64,000 nt of DNA from Mycobacterium gordonae (GTDB lineage: Bacteria > Actinomycetota > Actinomycetes > Mycobacteriales > Mycobacteriaceae), in contig NZ_CP070973.1 in assembly GCF_017086405.1 (NCBI RefSeq), forward strand, positions 2,542,001 through 2,606,000, given 5' to 3'. The stretch's first letter is position 1; every line of letters begins with the position of its first letter. The notes under the pieces were generated by a model that was not told the DNA's origin, made no database searches, and was given only the letters and a program-made list of their open reading frames with translations. Both the position numbers and the translations under genes were made by a program. Shown piece by piece: positions 21,192 through 29,255 of this stretch.

Positions 21192-21967
21192 TCAGCGGGT
21201 GTCACGCCAGCGGCACAGTGCTGCCGCACCGGTCAGATCGTAATCTGGACCGTCGCAGCCGATCGTCGGCAGCGTGACGCCGAGGTCGGCTAGCGCCTGC
21301 CCGCGGGCGATGAGTCCGCCGCGGTCACGGCCGGTGACGATCTCTCCCCAGATCGCCCCTGAGCGCTCGATGGGGCCGGGATCCCACGCCAGCGCTTCGC
21401 AGTGTGCGGCCAGCACACCGGACTTCAACCCGTATTCTTCCGGAGTGGTGAGGCTATGCCAGATGTCGGCATGCTCGGCCACCGGGCGCAGTGTCTTGCG
21501 CTCGCCTTGACCGCCGATCAGCAACGGAATGTCGCCGACCGGTTCCGGATGCACCATCCGAGCCGGCGTTTGATGCGAGGCAACGCCGCCGCGATATCGT
21601 CGATACGGCTTGCTGCAGTGCCGAACACGAAGCCGTACTCGTCGTAGTCCCGCCGCGTCCAACCGGCTCCGACGCCCAGGATCAGCCGGCCCTGCAGATG
21701 TGATCGACAAGTGCGCGCCATGTCGGCAAGAGGTTCCGGGTTGCGGTAGGAGTTGCAACTGACCAACGGGCCCAATTCAATTCGCGAGGTCTGCTCGGCC
21801 CAGGCGCTGAGCATCGTCCAACATTCGAAGTGGGCGCCGTCGGCATCACTATAGAGCGGAAACAAGTGATCCCAACTGAACCCGGCGTCGACCCCGAGGC
21901 CCTCACACCGGCACACCGCGTCCCGGAGGCGTTGGTAACTTCAGGCGTGCTGTGGCTCGAGTTGCAC
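21192..21967 (-). pseudogene. F420-dependent LLM-class oxidoreductase, pseudogene
   Basis: A luciferase-like monooxygenase family protein split by two lesions. Reading from GTG 21967, codon 9 is TGA (21941-21943) where relatives have Trp ([17 protein letters not shown]). The frame then runs through [33 protein letters not shown] and [15 protein letters not shown] to PRIKRR near 21562, where one base is missing; the next frame continues [21 protein letters not shown] to EALCRW and the TGA at 21192. About 258 residues would result if repaired. Relatives use cofactor F420 to reduce or oxidise small molecules. Two independent lesions argue for real decay. Confidence 0.85.
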
Positions 21968-22010
21968 GGCAACACCTTCGTCGTGGTGACGGATTCGTCA
22001 GCGGGACGAT

Positions 22011-22271
22011 TCATCCCACCGTCCAGAGCGCCCGCGCTGCAGGGCTGCCCAACTCCACGGTGGTCGCCGCGCCGTCCCCCGATGACACCGCGACGGAGAT
22101 CATGCCGGCGAATTCGCACCGCGTCAGCACCCGCAACGGGGAGTCGAGGTTGATCCCGAGGGTGTCGAGATAACGAAGCACCTCCGGGTCTGCGTCAGAG
22201 ATGCGGCCACTTTCCCGCTGGCGCCGTCGTAGCAGGTTCAGCGCCGCCCGCCGCCCGGACTCGGTCAGCGG
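22011..22271 (-). pseudogene. sirR/mntR-like regulator relic with internal deletion
   Basis: Minus-strand residues VPLTESGRRAALNLLRRR then jump directly to SGRISDADPEVLRYLDTLGI and end in TVELGSPAARALWTVG. These match the intact sirR at 27812-28504 (TLTDAGRRAALAMVRRH ... ARISDADPEMLRYFDSVG ... LELGRPAARAIWVVG), but the ~85 residues between, which hold the metal-binding and dimerisation helices, are gone, as is the DNA-binding N-terminus. An open frame continues to 22469 but its upstream part is antisense to a fadE relic. Not a functional regulator. Confidence 0.85.
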
Positions 22272-22331
22272 GACCGCGCGGTGCTCTCGTGGTCGGTCGG
22301 TCTCTGTGCAGCCAGTTTCCGGATTGATCCT

Positions 22332-22486
22332 GATGCGGTGCCGCACGCCGTGCACTTGATCGGTGGCAGTGGCTATTTGGTGGCGTACCGCGTGGAAGAT
22401 CCTGCGCGCGAAACGAAGTCGTTGACGAGCTGAGCGGGCAGAGCGAGGCCCAGGTGACCACATCGCCAAGGGACGACAGGGTGTGA
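22332..22486 (+). pseudogene. Relic of a fadE (acyl-CoA dehydrogenase) 3' end
   Basis: Plus-strand translation DAVPHAVHLIGGSGYLVAYR then VEDPARETKSL aligns with fadE21 VAMDAVQLFGGNGYMAEYRV and the following EQLARDAKSL; after an early stop the DNA still resembles fadE21 (CCAGGTGACC-ACATCGCCAAGG versus CCAGGTGACCCACATCGCCAAGG) to the end. Only the last ~50 codons remain, with a stop and indels. It abuts the sirR-like relic in an order opposite to that of the intact genes. Confidence 0.83.
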
Positions 22487-22888
22487 GTCGCCAATTGCTA
22501 CGCCCATGTCCTGCCCCAGTCGATCATCGGCCTGGTTGCGGTCACGCGATTTGCATCGGTAGCAGTTCGACGCGCTGCGGGTGTGCCCTCCTGTCTCGAA
22601 GCCCAGGACCAGCGGTGTCTCGAGTGCGTCCGGATCGCTGGCCGACGTCGGCGGGTCGGTCGCGGCGCACAACCTGGGCAGGGGGGATGCCCCCGGCGGC
22701 CGTCAGCGTCGCGTCGGGTTGGTTGCTTGCGGCAACGGGAAGCAAGAGTTTGTCACAATTTGGTTGACTGAAGTAATGTTCATAACTGATACTAACCTCA
22801 CAAAAATCGGGCGAGGTGCGCAGTTGTAGCCGTCAGCGCAGTCATGCGGCAGCGCAGTCTCGGTTGGCGCGATCGAAAGGGGCTGACT
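22487..22888. other. 402-base upstream region of a PE_PGRS gene
   Basis: No gene recognised. The left part is GC-rich with short open frames that look like shadows. The right part (22740-22830) is AT-rich for this genome and contains a promoter-like element at 22764-22793. A run of GGGGGG at 22681-22686 and the word GGAAGCAAGAG precede it. Confidence 0.6.
22764..22793 (+). promoter_or_regulatory. Promoter-like element upstream of PE_PGRS (copy A)
   Basis: TTGACT at 22764-22769 and GATACT at 22788-22793 with an 18-base spacer, resembling a SigA-type -35/-10 pair with an extended TG. The downstream PE_PGRS start is at 22889, leaving a leader near 90 bases. The same layout recurs at 27600-27629 and 28900-28929, with extra shared bases (GA right after TTGACT; TTC at element positions 16-18). 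Confidence 0.6.
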
Positions 22889-24532
22889 ATGTCGTATGTG
22901 CTGGTGACACCAGATTGGATCGACGCAGCGGTTGGTGACCTGACCGACGTGGAACAGGCGGTCGTCGCGGCGAACGCTGCCGCCAAGGTCTCCACGACGG
23001 GGCTGCTCAGTGCCGGTGCCGACGAGGTGTCGGCCGCGATCGCGGCGATATTCGCCGACCACGGCCAGGCCTATCAAGCGATGAGCGCGCAAGCAGCGGC
23101 TTTTCACAACCGATTCATGCAAGCCCTCGCGGGCAGTGCCACCACATACGCTGTGGCGGAGGCCGCCGGTGCCTCACCGTTGCAGGCGCTCCAAGAACAG
23201 GTGTTCGCCGCAATCAACGCGCCATCGCAGGCTCTGATAGGGCGGCCCCTGATTGGTGACGGCACCAACGGCGCGCCAGGAACAGGGCAGGACGGCGGAC
23301 CGGGCGGGCTGCTATTCGGCAACGGCGGCAACGGTGGGTCAGGTGGGGGCGCACACCCGAATGGCGGCAACGGCGGCGCGGCGGGGCTCTTCGGCAATGG
23401 TGGTCTCGGCGGCGTGGGTGCACCCGGGGCGGCCGGCGGTAATGGCGGCGCCGGGGGATTTCTCTACGGGTCCGGTGGGGCGGGTGGCAACGGCGGCAAC
23501 GCAATCGTGCCTGGGGGAATTGGTGGCAATGGCGGCCATGGCGGATCCGCCGGCGTATGGGGCCAGGGTGGGGCGGCCGGCAATGGCGGGCTGGGAGCCT
23601 CGGGGGCTCATGGCGTCAACCCGACCCCTCTTCCGCAGGGGCCCGCAGCAGGTCCTGGCGCAAATGGTGCCTTCGGCACAGCTGTTGGAGGCAACGGAGG
23701 GAACGGCCAAGATGGCGTCAGTTCCACCACTCTGGGTCAGGCCGGCGGCACCGGGGGCTCCGGCGGTCTAGGCCAAACGGGGGGTAAAGGCGGCCTGGGA
23801 GGCAGCGGCGGATTCGGTGCACCCGGCGGCACCGGCGGCACCGGCGGGACCGGCGGCACCGGCGGAGGCGGCACGGGTGGCACCGGTGGCGCTGGTGGTG
23901 TCGGCGCCCAGGGCGGCACCGGCGGCACCGGCGGGGTCGGTGCGTCTGGCGTCGTGGGCGCTGCGGGTGGTGTCGGCGGCGTCGGCGGCATCGGCGCGGC
24001 GGGTGGGACGGGCGGTACCGGCGGCACTGCCTTCGGCAACGCCGGCGGTCCCGGTGGGCTCGGCGGTGCTGGGGGCGTCGGCGCTGCAGCTGGCGCTGGC
24101 GGCAACGGCGGCTCTGGTGGCGTCGGCGGTCGCGGCGGGTGGCTGGTGGGTAATGGGGGCGCTGGCGGGCACGGTGGCAACGCCGGGTTCGGCGGCATCG
24201 GTGCGGACGGCGGCGCCGGCGGCAAAGGGGGCACCGGCGGGAGCGGGCAGACGTCCTATCTCCAGGGGCATGGGGGTAACGGCGGGAGCGGTGGCTCCGG
24301 CGGTCAGGGCGGAGACGGTGGCACCGGCGGAAACGGGGGAGCCGGTGGCGCCGGCGGGCTGTTCGGCCTTGCTGGCGCCCCTGGTGCGGGCGGCAGTGGT
24401 GGTGGCGGCGGGTCCGGCGGTAGCGGCGGCGTTGGTGGAGGCGCTGGGACCGGCTTCGTAAACGGCCAGGCCGGACCCGCTGGCCAGCCAGGCGCTGTAG
24501 GCGCGACCGGCGCCGACGGATTGCCCGGCTGA
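22889..24532 (+). CDS. PE_PGRS family protein
   Basis: 547 residues. PE domain at 1-~95 ([14 protein letters not shown] start; ESX signal YAVAE), linker [11 protein letters not shown], then GGNGG/GGTGG repeats to the C-terminus, which ends [13 protein letters not shown] with no separate C-terminal domain. ATG 22889 follows GAAAGGGG. Codon use is uniform. Expected to be exported by ESX-5 and associated with the cell surface; individual function is unknown. The following gene is a Pro/Thr-rich membrane protein 134 bases downstream. Confidence 0.93.
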   Translation: MSYVLVTPDWIDAAVGDLTDVEQAVVAANAAAKVSTTGLLSAGADEVSAAIAAIFADHGQAYQAMSAQAAAFHNRFMQALAGSATTYAVAEAAGASPLQALQEQVFAAINAPSQALIGRPLIGDGTNGAPGTGQDGGPGGLLFGNGGNGGSGGGAHPNGGNGGAAGLFGNGGLGGVGAPGAAGGNGGAGGFLYGSGGAGGNGGNAIVPGGIGGNGGHGGSAGVWGQGGAAGNGGLGASGAHGVNPTPLPQGPAAGPGANGAFGTAVGGNGGNGQDGVSSTTLGQAGGTGGSGGLGQTGGKGGLGGSGGFGAPGGTGGTGGTGGTGGGGTGGTGGAGGVGAQGGTGGTGGVGASGVVGAAGGVGGVGGIGAAGGTGGTGGTAFGNAGGPGGLGGAGGVGAAAGAGGNGGSGGVGGRGGWLVGNGGAGGHGGNAGFGGIGADGGAGGKGGTGGSGQTSYLQGHGGNGGSGGSGGQGGDGGTGGNGGAGGAGGLFGLAGAPGAGGSGGGGGSGGSGGVGGGAGTGFVNGQAGPAGQPGAVGATGADGLPG

Positions 24533-24666
24533 GCCTTGGAAGATGCTGTTCAGGAGTTTTGCGGCAGGGTTCGGCGTAGTGACAGCGTCGATGTGGCTTC
24601 TGCTAGGCGATCGCGATGCCCATCCTTGCTGCGTTCCCGGCCATCATCACGATGGAAGGATCTGCG

Positions 24667-25308
24667 ATGTCAGCCCAGAGAAATGAGGGCGCCCGCGCCT
24701 GGGAGGACGTGTCTGCAAGCACGGAAGCGGCAGAGTTGGCGTACGGCCAAAGCGGCCACCACAGTGCCGCTGAACCCGACTACTACGGCTACAGCCAAGG
24801 ACACGGGCGCGACGACGAGGACGAACAGTGGGCTGAGCTGACGGGCTGGCATCGCACCGCTGCGGTGTTGATGGGATTCGGCGCGTTCGCCGCCGCGACG
24901 ATCGGGTTCATCATCTTTGGCCTGGTGGTGCTTTGCGGCGGACAGGATGGCGTGCCCGGTGGTAGGACACCGTTATGGACCTCCCCTCAACCCTCAGCAA
25001 CCACGAATCTCTCGCTGACCCCAACGGAATCAGAAATGCCGCGCGCATCGGTCCCAACGTCCCCGTCGGTCTCGGCGCTGATTCCGACGGCGACCGTCGC
25101 AGCGCCCTCCTCGACTTCGCCGGCCACCACCCTGGTGCCAACAACCGAGGCGTCGGCGCCCGACACGACGACCGCTCCGTCGACCCAGACCTCGGCCACA
25201 GCTACCACTACCAGCAGGTCGAGCGAGCCATCGCCCCCTCCGATTGGCCCCCCGCCCCCGCAGGGTCCGCTGGTTCTGCCACCTCCGCGGCCGCGGCTGG
25301 GGCCTTGA
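24667..25308 (+). CDS. Single-pass membrane protein with Thr/Ser/Pro-rich C-terminus
   Basis: 213 residues, family not recognised. Residues 1-~60 are acidic and hydrophilic (many Tyr, Gly, Asp, Glu); about 60-88 form one transmembrane segment (VLMGFGAFAAATIGFIIFGL); the rest is low-complexity Thr/Ser/Pro ending in IGPPPPQGPLVLPPPRPR. This looks like a membrane anchor with an extended, possibly O-mannosylated, extracytoplasmic tail. ATG 24667 is chosen because GGAAGGA lies at good spacing; the open frame starts at 24616. Lies between two PE_PGRS genes; no link to them is shown. Confidence 0.7.
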   Translation: MSAQRNEGARAWEDVSASTEAAELAYGQSGHHSAAEPDYYGYSQGHGRDDEDEQWAELTGWHRTAAVLMGFGAFAAATIGFIIFGLVVLCGGQDGVPGGRTPLWTSPQPSATTNLSLTPTESEMPRASVPTSPSVSALIPTATVAAPSSTSPATTLVPTTEASAPDTTTAPSTQTSATATTTSRSSEPSPPPIGPPPPQGPLVLPPPRPRLGP

Positions 25309-25530
25309 ACCTAGTTCGCTGCGCCAGTGGGGCACCCCTGCGAATTGATTGCCTCGGCCCGCACGTGCGAACTCGACGCCATCATGGATTCTGCTGCCGA
25401 AATCATCGAATCAATCGAAAGCAACGCTGCTCGGGGTGCCTAGACCGCAGTCTTGGTGTGCGCCCGTTGGCCGGCTCGCGTAAAGCCGAGTCCAGATGAG
25501 CGAGGCCAGATGAGCAAGAGGGGGACGGGG

Positions 25531-27327
25531 TCAGTAACCGCCCGCGCCAGCGATCCCGGCGTTGCCGACTGCCCCCGTCTCGCCGGGTGACCCGTCATTG
25601 CCGGAGTTGCCGTTGTTACCCCCGCCGGTAGCGGTGCCCCCTGCACCGGCGGCGCCGCCCGCGCCGCCAACGCTACCGTCGCCGCCGACTCCGCCCGAGC
25701 CACCGGCGCCATGGACGCCCGGCTGGCCGAACAGGCCTCGGGCACCCCCGCGGCCGCCCAGACCTCCATTGCCGCCATCGCCGCCGTCTCCACCCTTGCC
25801 GCCTTTGCCGCCGTCGCCGCCGTCGCCGCCGTCTGCGCCGTCGTTGCCGAGCCCGCCGTTGCCGCCGTTGCCGCCGTTGCCGCCGATGGCGCCGACACCG
25901 CCGTGGCCGCCGTTACCGCCCTGGCCGCCCTCGCCACCGTTGCCGAAGAGAAGCCCGCCGTTACCACCGGCGCCACCGGCACCGCCGAGTTGGCCGGCGC
26001 CCCCGGAGCTGCCGTCACCTCCGGTGCCGCCGGCGCCCCCCTCGCCCCCGAAGCCAGGGCTGCCGTCGATGGTTCCCGCACCGCTTCCGTGCCCGGCGCC
26101 GCCGTTGCCGCCGTTGCCACCGTCGGCTCCTATCCCGCCCGGGCCACCCGCCCCCCCGCCGCCGCCACCATTGGGGCTGGGCACACCGAACTGGCCGGCT
26201 CCGCCGGCTCCACCGCCGACGCCACCGCCTGCGCCACCGCCCTTCGGGACGACGCCGCCGGCACCGCCGGCGATTCCACCCCCGGGGTCGCCCGCAGAGG
26301 TGAAGTTGCCAGTGCCACCTGCACCCCCGATCCCGCCGCCGCCCCCACCGCCGCCGCCGATGGAACCGAGAAAGTTGCCGTCCCCGCCGGAGCCGCCGTT
26401 GCCACCGGTGGCGCCCGCGCCGCCAGGGCCGCCGGCACCGCCGCCCCCACCGCCCCCGCCGGTGGCTTTTCCTCCGGCGCCGCCGGTACCCCCGGGGGCG
26501 CCGGACGCACCAGCCCCGCCGGCGCCGCCTCCGCCGCCTCCTGTGCCTCCGCTCAGGTCACCTTGGGCTCCGGTCCCGCCGTTGCCGCCCGGCTGCCCGA
26601 CGGCGATGCCGTTCGCACCGGGTTGGCCGCCCTGACCCGTGGAAGGTGCGCCGTTGGCACCGGGGGGAGCTGCGGGGAGAACTACGTGCTGGGCGGGATT
26701 GACAGCGGGCGCGCCGGGCGCGCCGGCACCGCCGGCACCGCCGGCACCGCCGTTGCCCCAGAGCCACGCGTTACCGCCGGACCCGCCCGATTGCCCGGGT
26801 CCGCCTTGGCCGCCGGCACCGCCATTGCCAATCAGCCCGGCATCCCCGCCGCGACCCCCGGATTGTCCGGCCCCCCCGGCCGCACCGGCACCCCCATTCC
26901 CGTAAAGCCAGCCGCCAGCACCACCGTTACCGCCCGGCGTGGCCGCATTGGCCCCGTCGCCGATCAGCGGACGGCCGGTCAGCACCTGGCTGGGTGCGTT
27001 GACCGCTGCCAGCACCTGTTGCTCGATCAGCTGAAGCGGCGACACATTGGTGGCTTCGGCGCCGGCATACCAGCCTGCCCCGGTGTGGAGGGCTTGCATG
27101 AATTCACGGTGAAACGCCGCTGCCCGTGCGCTCACCGCCTCGTAGGCTTGCCCGTGTTCGCTGAATAGTGCAGCGATCGCAGTCGACACCTCATCGGCGC
27201 CGGCCGCGACCATCCGGGTGGTAGAGGCCAGAGCAGACGCATTGGCGTCATCGATTGCCATGCCGAGCTGGGCCATATCCCCGGCCGCCGCGTCGAGCAA
27301 TCCCAGGGCTACTCGAAGTTGTGACAC
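25531..27327 (-). CDS. PE_PGRS family protein
   Basis: 598 residues. PE domain 1-~95 (start [19 protein letters not shown] signal YAGAE), [11 protein letters not shown] linker, then PGRS with long GGGGGGGAGG stretches and no unique C-terminal domain (ends [11 protein letters not shown]). Start GTG 27327 is preceded by GGAAGGAG at 8 bases, so it is favoured over the upstream open frame that runs to 27525. The leader is long: the nearest promoter-like element is at 27600-27629. Expected ESX-5 substrate. Confidence 0.92.
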   Translation of the reverse strand: MSQLRVALGLLDAAAGDMAQLGMAIDDANASALASTTRMVAAGADEVSTAIAALFSEHGQAYEAVSARAAAFHREFMQALHTGAGWYAGAEATNVSPLQLIEQQVLAAVNAPSQVLTGRPLIGDGANAATPGGNGGAGGWLYGNGGAGAAGGAGQSGGRGGDAGLIGNGGAGGQGGPGQSGGSGGNAWLWGNGGAGGAGGAGAPGAPAVNPAQHVVLPAAPPGANGAPSTGQGGQPGANGIAVGQPGGNGGTGAQGDLSGGTGGGGGGAGGAGASGAPGGTGGAGGKATGGGGGGGGAGGPGGAGATGGNGGSGGDGNFLGSIGGGGGGGGGIGGAGGTGNFTSAGDPGGGIAGGAGGVVPKGGGAGGGVGGGAGGAGQFGVPSPNGGGGGGAGGPGGIGADGGNGGNGGAGHGSGAGTIDGSPGFGGEGGAGGTGGDGSSGGAGQLGGAGGAGGNGGLLFGNGGEGGQGGNGGHGGVGAIGGNGGNGGNGGLGNDGADGGDGGDGGKGGKGGDGGDGGNGGLGGRGGARGLFGQPGVHGAGGSGGVGGDGSVGGAGGAAGAGGTATGGGNNGNSGNDGSPGETGAVGNAGIAGAGGY

Positions 27328-27599
27328 CTTTGTCTCCTTCCGGCGGTGAAATATTTCTTTCGGTGGCGCCGCACATTTGCTGCAGCCCGCGCTAGCCCGG
27401 CCGTGACGCGGGCCGAAGCGAAAGCGGGCCGCGATGTCTTCGCTGCGACGCAATTGCCTGCTCGAATGGTGGGGCTGGCGGACTTCGGCGAGATGTTGGC
27501 CCGAGCTTTTGGGTAAGTCGCGCACATGCGTGATCGGAAATCACCGGCATCGGTTTGTTCGCTGACCATGACGGGTACCTCAACGCATAGACTGAACAA

Positions 27600-27629
27600 A
27601 GTCTCACATGCGAAATTATCCTCAGTCAA
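27600..27629 (-). promoter_or_regulatory. Promoter-like element upstream of PE_PGRS (copy B)
   Basis: On the minus strand TTGACT (27629-27624), an 18-base spacer and GAGACT (27605-27600), extended TG before the -10. Shares TTGACTGA, central TTC and TGAnAnT with copies A and C at identical positions. It reads toward the PE_PGRS start at 27327, giving a leader of about 265 bases. Confidence 0.5.
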
Positions 27630-27747
27630 GGTGGGTCGCGTAATCTCCGGCACCGGCATCCTCGCGCATCCCGGCAACGCTGAATGGTTCGCCTTAACTG
27701 GGTCGTGCGGCTGCACGGCAACAGCCGCAGACGCCACGGCGTTCCCC

Positions 27748-27758
27748 GGGGGGGGGGG
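27748..27758. repeat. Poly-G tract of 11 bases
   Basis: CCCC followed by eleven G, between the PE_PGRS leader and the sirR stop (27812). Long G runs slip during replication and are also prone to read errors. It is outside any gene I recognise, about 420 bases upstream of the PE_PGRS start. Confidence 0.9.
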
Positions 27759-27811
27759 CTAGGTCTGCGACGCGGGCGGCTTACGGCATTCGAAGCAGCC
27801 GTGGGCGAGCG

Positions 27812-28504
27812 CTAACCCACCACCCAAATCGCTCGTGCGGCGGGCCTGCCTAGTTCGAGGCTCGTGACCGTGTCCCCCTTCGATTCGATCGCTACCGTGA
27901 TCGTGCCGGCGAATTCCCGCCGGGTGACCACCCGCAGCCGCGAATCCAGGCTGATTCCGACACTGTCGAAATATCGCAGCATTTCTGGGTCGGCATCAGA
28001 GATGCGGGCCACGGAGCCGGTCTCACCGTTGAGGCAGTCCCACAATTGACGTGCCGGGGGAGTCGGCACCTGTCCATCAGGGGCCGGAATGGGATCGCCG
28101 TGCGGATCGCGGCGCGGAAAGCCCAGCTTCGCGTCGATACGCGCTACCAGTCGATCCGACACCGCGTGCTCGAGAATCTCCGCTTCATCGTGCACTTCGT
28201 CCCACCCATAGCCAAGCTCGTTGACCAGGAATGCCTCGATCAGTCGGTGGCGACGCACCATTGCCAGCGCCGCTCGCCGGCCGGCATCGGTCAAGGTCAC
28301 CGCACCGTACTTGGCGTGGTTGACCAGGCCCTGCTCGGCGAGTTTGCGGACGGACTCTGAAGCTGTACTGGCTGACACGCCAATCTTCTCCGCCAGCATC
28401 TTGGTGCTGACCTTCTCCAGCGACCATTCCTGGGCCGTCCAAATGACCTTCAAATAGTCCTGGGCAACCGCGGTGAGACCGCCAGGCTCGTCGTCAGCCT
28501 TCAC
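27812..28504 (-). CDS. sirR: Metal-dependent DtxR-family regulator SirR/MntR
   Basis: Homologue of Rv2788, a manganese/iron-responsive repressor. 230 residues from GTG 28504 (228 in H37Rv). N-terminal winged helix (KMLAEKIGVSASTASESVRK), central metal-binding/dimerisation helices (RHRLIEAFLVNELGYGWDEV and EAEILEHAVSDRL with the usual Glu/His ligands) and a C-terminal FeoA/SH3-like domain (SLDSRLRVVTRREFAGTITV). The open frame continues upstream in phase to about 28775 with an Ala/Pro-rich stretch that has no place in the family. In H37Rv sirR converges directly on fadE21; here about 6.6 kb separates them. Confidence 0.93.
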   Translation of the reverse strand: MKADDEPGGLTAVAQDYLKVIWTAQEWSLEKVSTKMLAEKIGVSASTASESVRKLAEQGLVNHAKYGAVTLTDAGRRAALAMVRRHRLIEAFLVNELGYGWDEVHDEAEILEHAVSDRLVARIDAKLGFPRRDPHGDPIPAPDGQVPTPPARQLWDCLNGETGSVARISDADPEMLRYFDSVGISLDSRLRVVTRREFAGTITVAIESKGDTVTSLELGRPAARAIWVVG

Positions 28505-29255
28505 AATGTGAAAGTTTAGGCCGCTTGCGTGATTGCCGATGTCGGCGCCTGCTCCACCGCGCCGAGCCCGGTCGGTGGTGCCGACTGGTCCGAGGGCTGC
28601 GGGACCGCGAAAAACGGCGGCTGCGGTGGCATCGGTGGCAGCGACGGCCCCGGCAGGTGTCCAGGTAGTGCCGCGGGCTGGCTCGCCCGCATACCCCGCA
28701 GGTGCGGCAGGTGAGTGCAGAGGTGTGGTCGGAGCTTGCGGCACGAAAGGCTCCGACGGTCCGATCAGACCGGTCGCTGCGGCTCATCTGGTCTGTTGGA
28801 ACACGTAGCACCGGAGGTTTGGTGACCAGTCGGTGACGCACGTCGGTGGCCGGGGCCTTCTTCGCGGAGCGATTGATTATGAGGATTTATTCAGGAAACT
28901 TGACTGATGATTAGTTCGTAAGTGAGAATTGCCTCAACAATGCCCCAGGCGGTGTGGTCGCCAACGAGATTGCTCGGCCCATGCCTCAAGCCCGTGCGTT
29001 CGTGAGGAGGCGCTGATGTCTTGTACGCGGGACCGCGCCGGAGCTAGGCAGCGCCGCAACTGGGGACCTGGTGATTAGCGAAACGCCGCGCAGGAGCTTA
29101 TGGAAGCGCCGGCACAGATGCGCGCGGGCTTCCCCGCGCCTTTAGGCCCACGGGTGTAGACGACTAGCGCGCGCCCAATCAGTGCAACGGGAACCCCGCG
29201 ACTGCCGGACACATTCCCGCCAAACCCGAAAGTTCTTTCAATCAAGGAGTCGGTG
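28505..29255. other. 751-base gap between sirR and PE_PGRS
   Basis: H37Rv has the Ala-rich gene Rv2787 here; no intact equivalent is present. On the minus strand an Ala/Pro-rich open stretch of ~90 codons (28775-28505) runs in frame into sirR and could be a gene remnant. The segment 28860-28960 is AT-rich and contains a promoter-like element. Nothing recognisable from 28960 to 29240 apart from the ribosome-binding AAGGAG at 29243-29248. Confidence 0.5.
28900..28929 (+). promoter_or_regulatory. Promoter-like element upstream of PE_PGRS (copy C)
   Basis: TTGACT at 28900-28905, 18-base spacer, GAGAAT at 28924-28929, with the same TTGACTGA, TTC and TGAnAnT positions as copies A and B. It points toward the PE_PGRS gene at 29256 with a leader of about 320 bases and lies within the most AT-rich part of the gap. 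Confidence 0.5.

Larger units (their letters stand above)
27328..27811. other. 484-base gap between PE_PGRS and sirR 3' end
   Basis: Upstream region of the leftward PE_PGRS gene. Holds a promoter-like element (27600-27629, minus strand) and an 11-base G run (27748-27758). Short open frames on both strands (for example + 27526-27762) have no family and no ribosome-binding site. No RNA gene recognised. Confidence 0.6.

Noticed and set aside
27526..27762. A 78-codon plus-strand frame ending in the poly-G tract
   Set aside because: Lies across the promoter region of the opposite gene, has no ribosome-binding site and no family.
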